Shown: one piece after another, positions 6,144 through 7,268 of the stretch
How the letters are laid out: every line of letters begins with the position of its first letter
Numbering within the stretch: position 1 is the first letter of the stretch
Assembly (NCBI GenBank): GCA_002691095.1
Contig: NZGU01000023.1
Span: 19,375 to 26,642 of the forward strand
Reading direction: 5' to 3'
From: Kiritimatiellaceae bacterium
GTDB taxonomy: Bacteria; Verrucomicrobiota; Kiritimatiellia; Kiritimatiellales; Pontiellaceae
DNA: 7,268 nucleotides
Made by a program: the position numbers and the translations under genes
The notes under the pieces: model-generated
Database searches by the model: none
Told to the model about the DNA's origin: nothing
Seen by the model: the letters and a program-made list of their open reading frames with translations, nothing else

Positions 6144-7268
6144 TTAGAGTACTTCAGTAAAGGTTTTCAGCCCTGCTTTTTTCGCGGACTCGTGATCACA
6201 TAACACGGCTAGTCGGGGTGTTGCAAAGGCGCGTGTAAGCAGTTCTCCAAATTGATTGAAGTGGCTTTGGTTGGTTGAGAGAACCTGATCGCGGAACTGT
6301 TGCCGCTGTTCATCTGTATAACCTATTAGATATCGTTTGGTGCTGGTGAGTGCGTTGGCGTCGGGCAAGAGATGGCTATCGAGTTGTCCGATCGCTCCAA
6401 TGAGAGCCCGTGTTAATTCAGCTTCGTCGAGTTTGAGGTCTTGGAGGAATTGACCGGTTTGTTGATAGACCCAGATGGATTCTTCTAGATTGGGATCGCG
6501 ATATGATGCGAACGAGAAGGTTCCGGAGCGTTGGTCGAAGGCACACATACCGCCGTAAGCACCGCCTTGAACACGGATTTTTTCCCATAGCCAAGCGGTT
6601 TGGAGATAGCGTGTGATGACGAGCGATGAGCCATGAAGTTGATACCCGTGGGTATAGAGGTTCGCGGCAGCTCCGACAAAATTGATACGACTTGGAACGA
6701 GAAGTGCTTCGGAAGCGGGATAGGGTTGGGTAGTGCGTTCGGTGGGGGTTGCAGATGCCGTGGGGAGTTGTGCGGCGAACTGTTCGATTTTGGGTGTTAT
6801 GCTTTTTAAGGCGGCTGCATCGGCCGTGATATTGATGAGAAGGCCGTTTTTGGAAATTAATTTTTGATGGATCGTATGAAGACGTTTTTCTACGGCGGGC
6901 CAGTTGGTTTCGATTTCTTGAAGCAACTGGCGGGCAAAAAAGAGCGCGTCGATGCCGCCGATTTGTTCGGTGATTGTGTGGGCGGGATGGTCATGGGCTT
7001 TTAGGCGGGTCATCACGGCAGAGTGGCCGCGGGGAATAACGGAGCTTTCGATGTCGGCTTTGTGTTCGAGAACAATTTGCTTAAAGCGTTCGGCGTTGTC
7101 GAATCGGGGGCGAAGGAGGATGTCGGCATAGATGGCCAGTAGCTCATCGGTTTTGGAGAGCATGCATTTTCCGCGAATGAAGAAGCGCAAAACACTTTCG
7201 TTTTGCTTTTCGTGCGGCACGGTGTAGGGGGTTCCGTAGATTCCGCCGGTTTGGGTGGCAATGCGTTG
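6144..7268 (-). CDS. M16C metallopeptidase, presequence protease (PreP)-like, C-terminal part (5' partial)
   Basis: The - strand frame is open to the right edge, past an in-frame GTG at 7220, so the gene begins off the window; 374 residues are visible. The fragment matches the end of the M16C-associated region and the last M16 domain of PreP-type proteases: TGGI near the start (7230s-7240s), a helical stretch ending ERFKQIV, EQIGGIDALFF, then EKIRVQGGAYGG and FASYRDPN. The Arg (6573-6575) and Tyr (6555-6557) of R-x5-Y are the substrate-binding pair of the M16 C-terminal half. The zinc-binding HxxEH motif belongs to the N-terminal half and is not visible. Such enzymes degrade unfolded peptides inside a two-halved chamber. 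Full members have ~970 residues, so about 40% is seen. The gene converges on the ExbB/ExbD cluster with a 10-bp gap and is probably unrelated in function. The codons look A/C-rich, unlike its neighbours. Confidence 0.92.
   Translation of the reverse strand, partial: QRIATQTGGIYGTPYTVPHEKQNESVLRFFIRGKCMLSKTDELLAIYADILLRPRFDNAERFKQIVLEHKADIESSVIPRGHSAVMTRLKAHDHPAHTITEQIGGIDALFFARQLLQEIETNWPAVEKRLHTIHQKLISKNGLLINITADAAALKSITPKIEQFAAQLPTASATPTERTTQPYPASEALLVPSRINFVGAAANLYTHGYQLHGSSLVITRYLQTAWLWEKIRVQGGAYGGMCAFDQRSGTFSFASYRDPNLEESIWVYQQTGQFLQDLKLDEAELTRALIGAIGQLDSHLLPDANALTSTKRYLIGYTDEQRQQFRDQVLSTNQSHFNQFGELLTRAFATPRLAVLCDHESAKKAGLKTFTEVL

Noticed and set aside
6177..6182. Run of six T after the end of the + strand operon, as a possible terminator
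   Set aside because: No stable GC-rich stem precedes it, and it lies inside the coding region of the convergent peptidase gene.
7218..7220. GTG as the start of the peptidase gene
   Set aside because: The 16 codons upstream to the window edge stay in frame and encode a TGGI segment matching PreP-type proteases, so this is an internal valine.
6144..7268. Horizontal acquisition of the peptidase gene, suggested by its different codon use
   Set aside because: The difference follows the strand-wide G-over-C bias, so gene orientation explains it without transfer. No repeats, tRNA or mobile element borders are visible.

Overview
The window holds one co-directional cluster of six genes on the + strand, followed by one convergent gene on the - strand. 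The + strand genes encode, in order: a large TPR-repeat protein whose 5' end lies off the window, a secreted TPR-like protein with a small beta-rich front domain, an ExbB/TolQ/MotA-family proton-channel subunit with its own signal peptide, two different ExbD/TolR-family proteins, and a membrane-anchored protein. That last protein joins a TonB/TolA-like N-terminus to a von Willebrand factor A (vWA)-like domain whose metal-binding motif is degenerate. Gaps between these genes are 3 to 33 bp, and most starts have clear purine-rich ribosome binding sites, so they very probably form one operon. Its promoter lies upstream of the window. The - strand gene is the C-terminal ~374 residues of an M16C (presequence protease-like, PreP) metallopeptidase. 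Its catalytic half lies beyond the right edge.

Organism: the sequence suggests a Gram-negative (diderm) bacterium, from the ExbB/ExbD/TonB-type parts, signal peptides and periplasmic TPR proteins. The signal-peptide-bearing ExbB, paired ExbDs and vWA-like protein recall the PVC group (Kiritimatiellota/Verrucomicrobiota and relatives). That placement is inference from gene style, not from a marker gene. The + strand is G-rich relative to C across both gene orientations, which suggests it is the leading replication strand here.

How the genes may work together: ExbB and the two ExbDs would form an inner-membrane proton-driven motor. The last gene supplies the energy-transducing rod, because its transmembrane helix carries the Ser-x3-His pattern seen in TonB and TolA. 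It carries a vWA-like domain in the periplasm where TonB has its receptor-binding domain. The two upstream TPR proteins are candidate periplasmic partners or scaffolds, by loose analogy with CpoB (YbgF) of the Tol-Pal system. No TonB-dependent receptor, Pal or TolB is present in the window, so the energised target is unknown. The M16C peptidase is probably a separate transcription unit.

No RNA gene, mobile element, CRISPR array, origin or convincing terminator was seen, and no gene-free stretch exceeds 35 bases.
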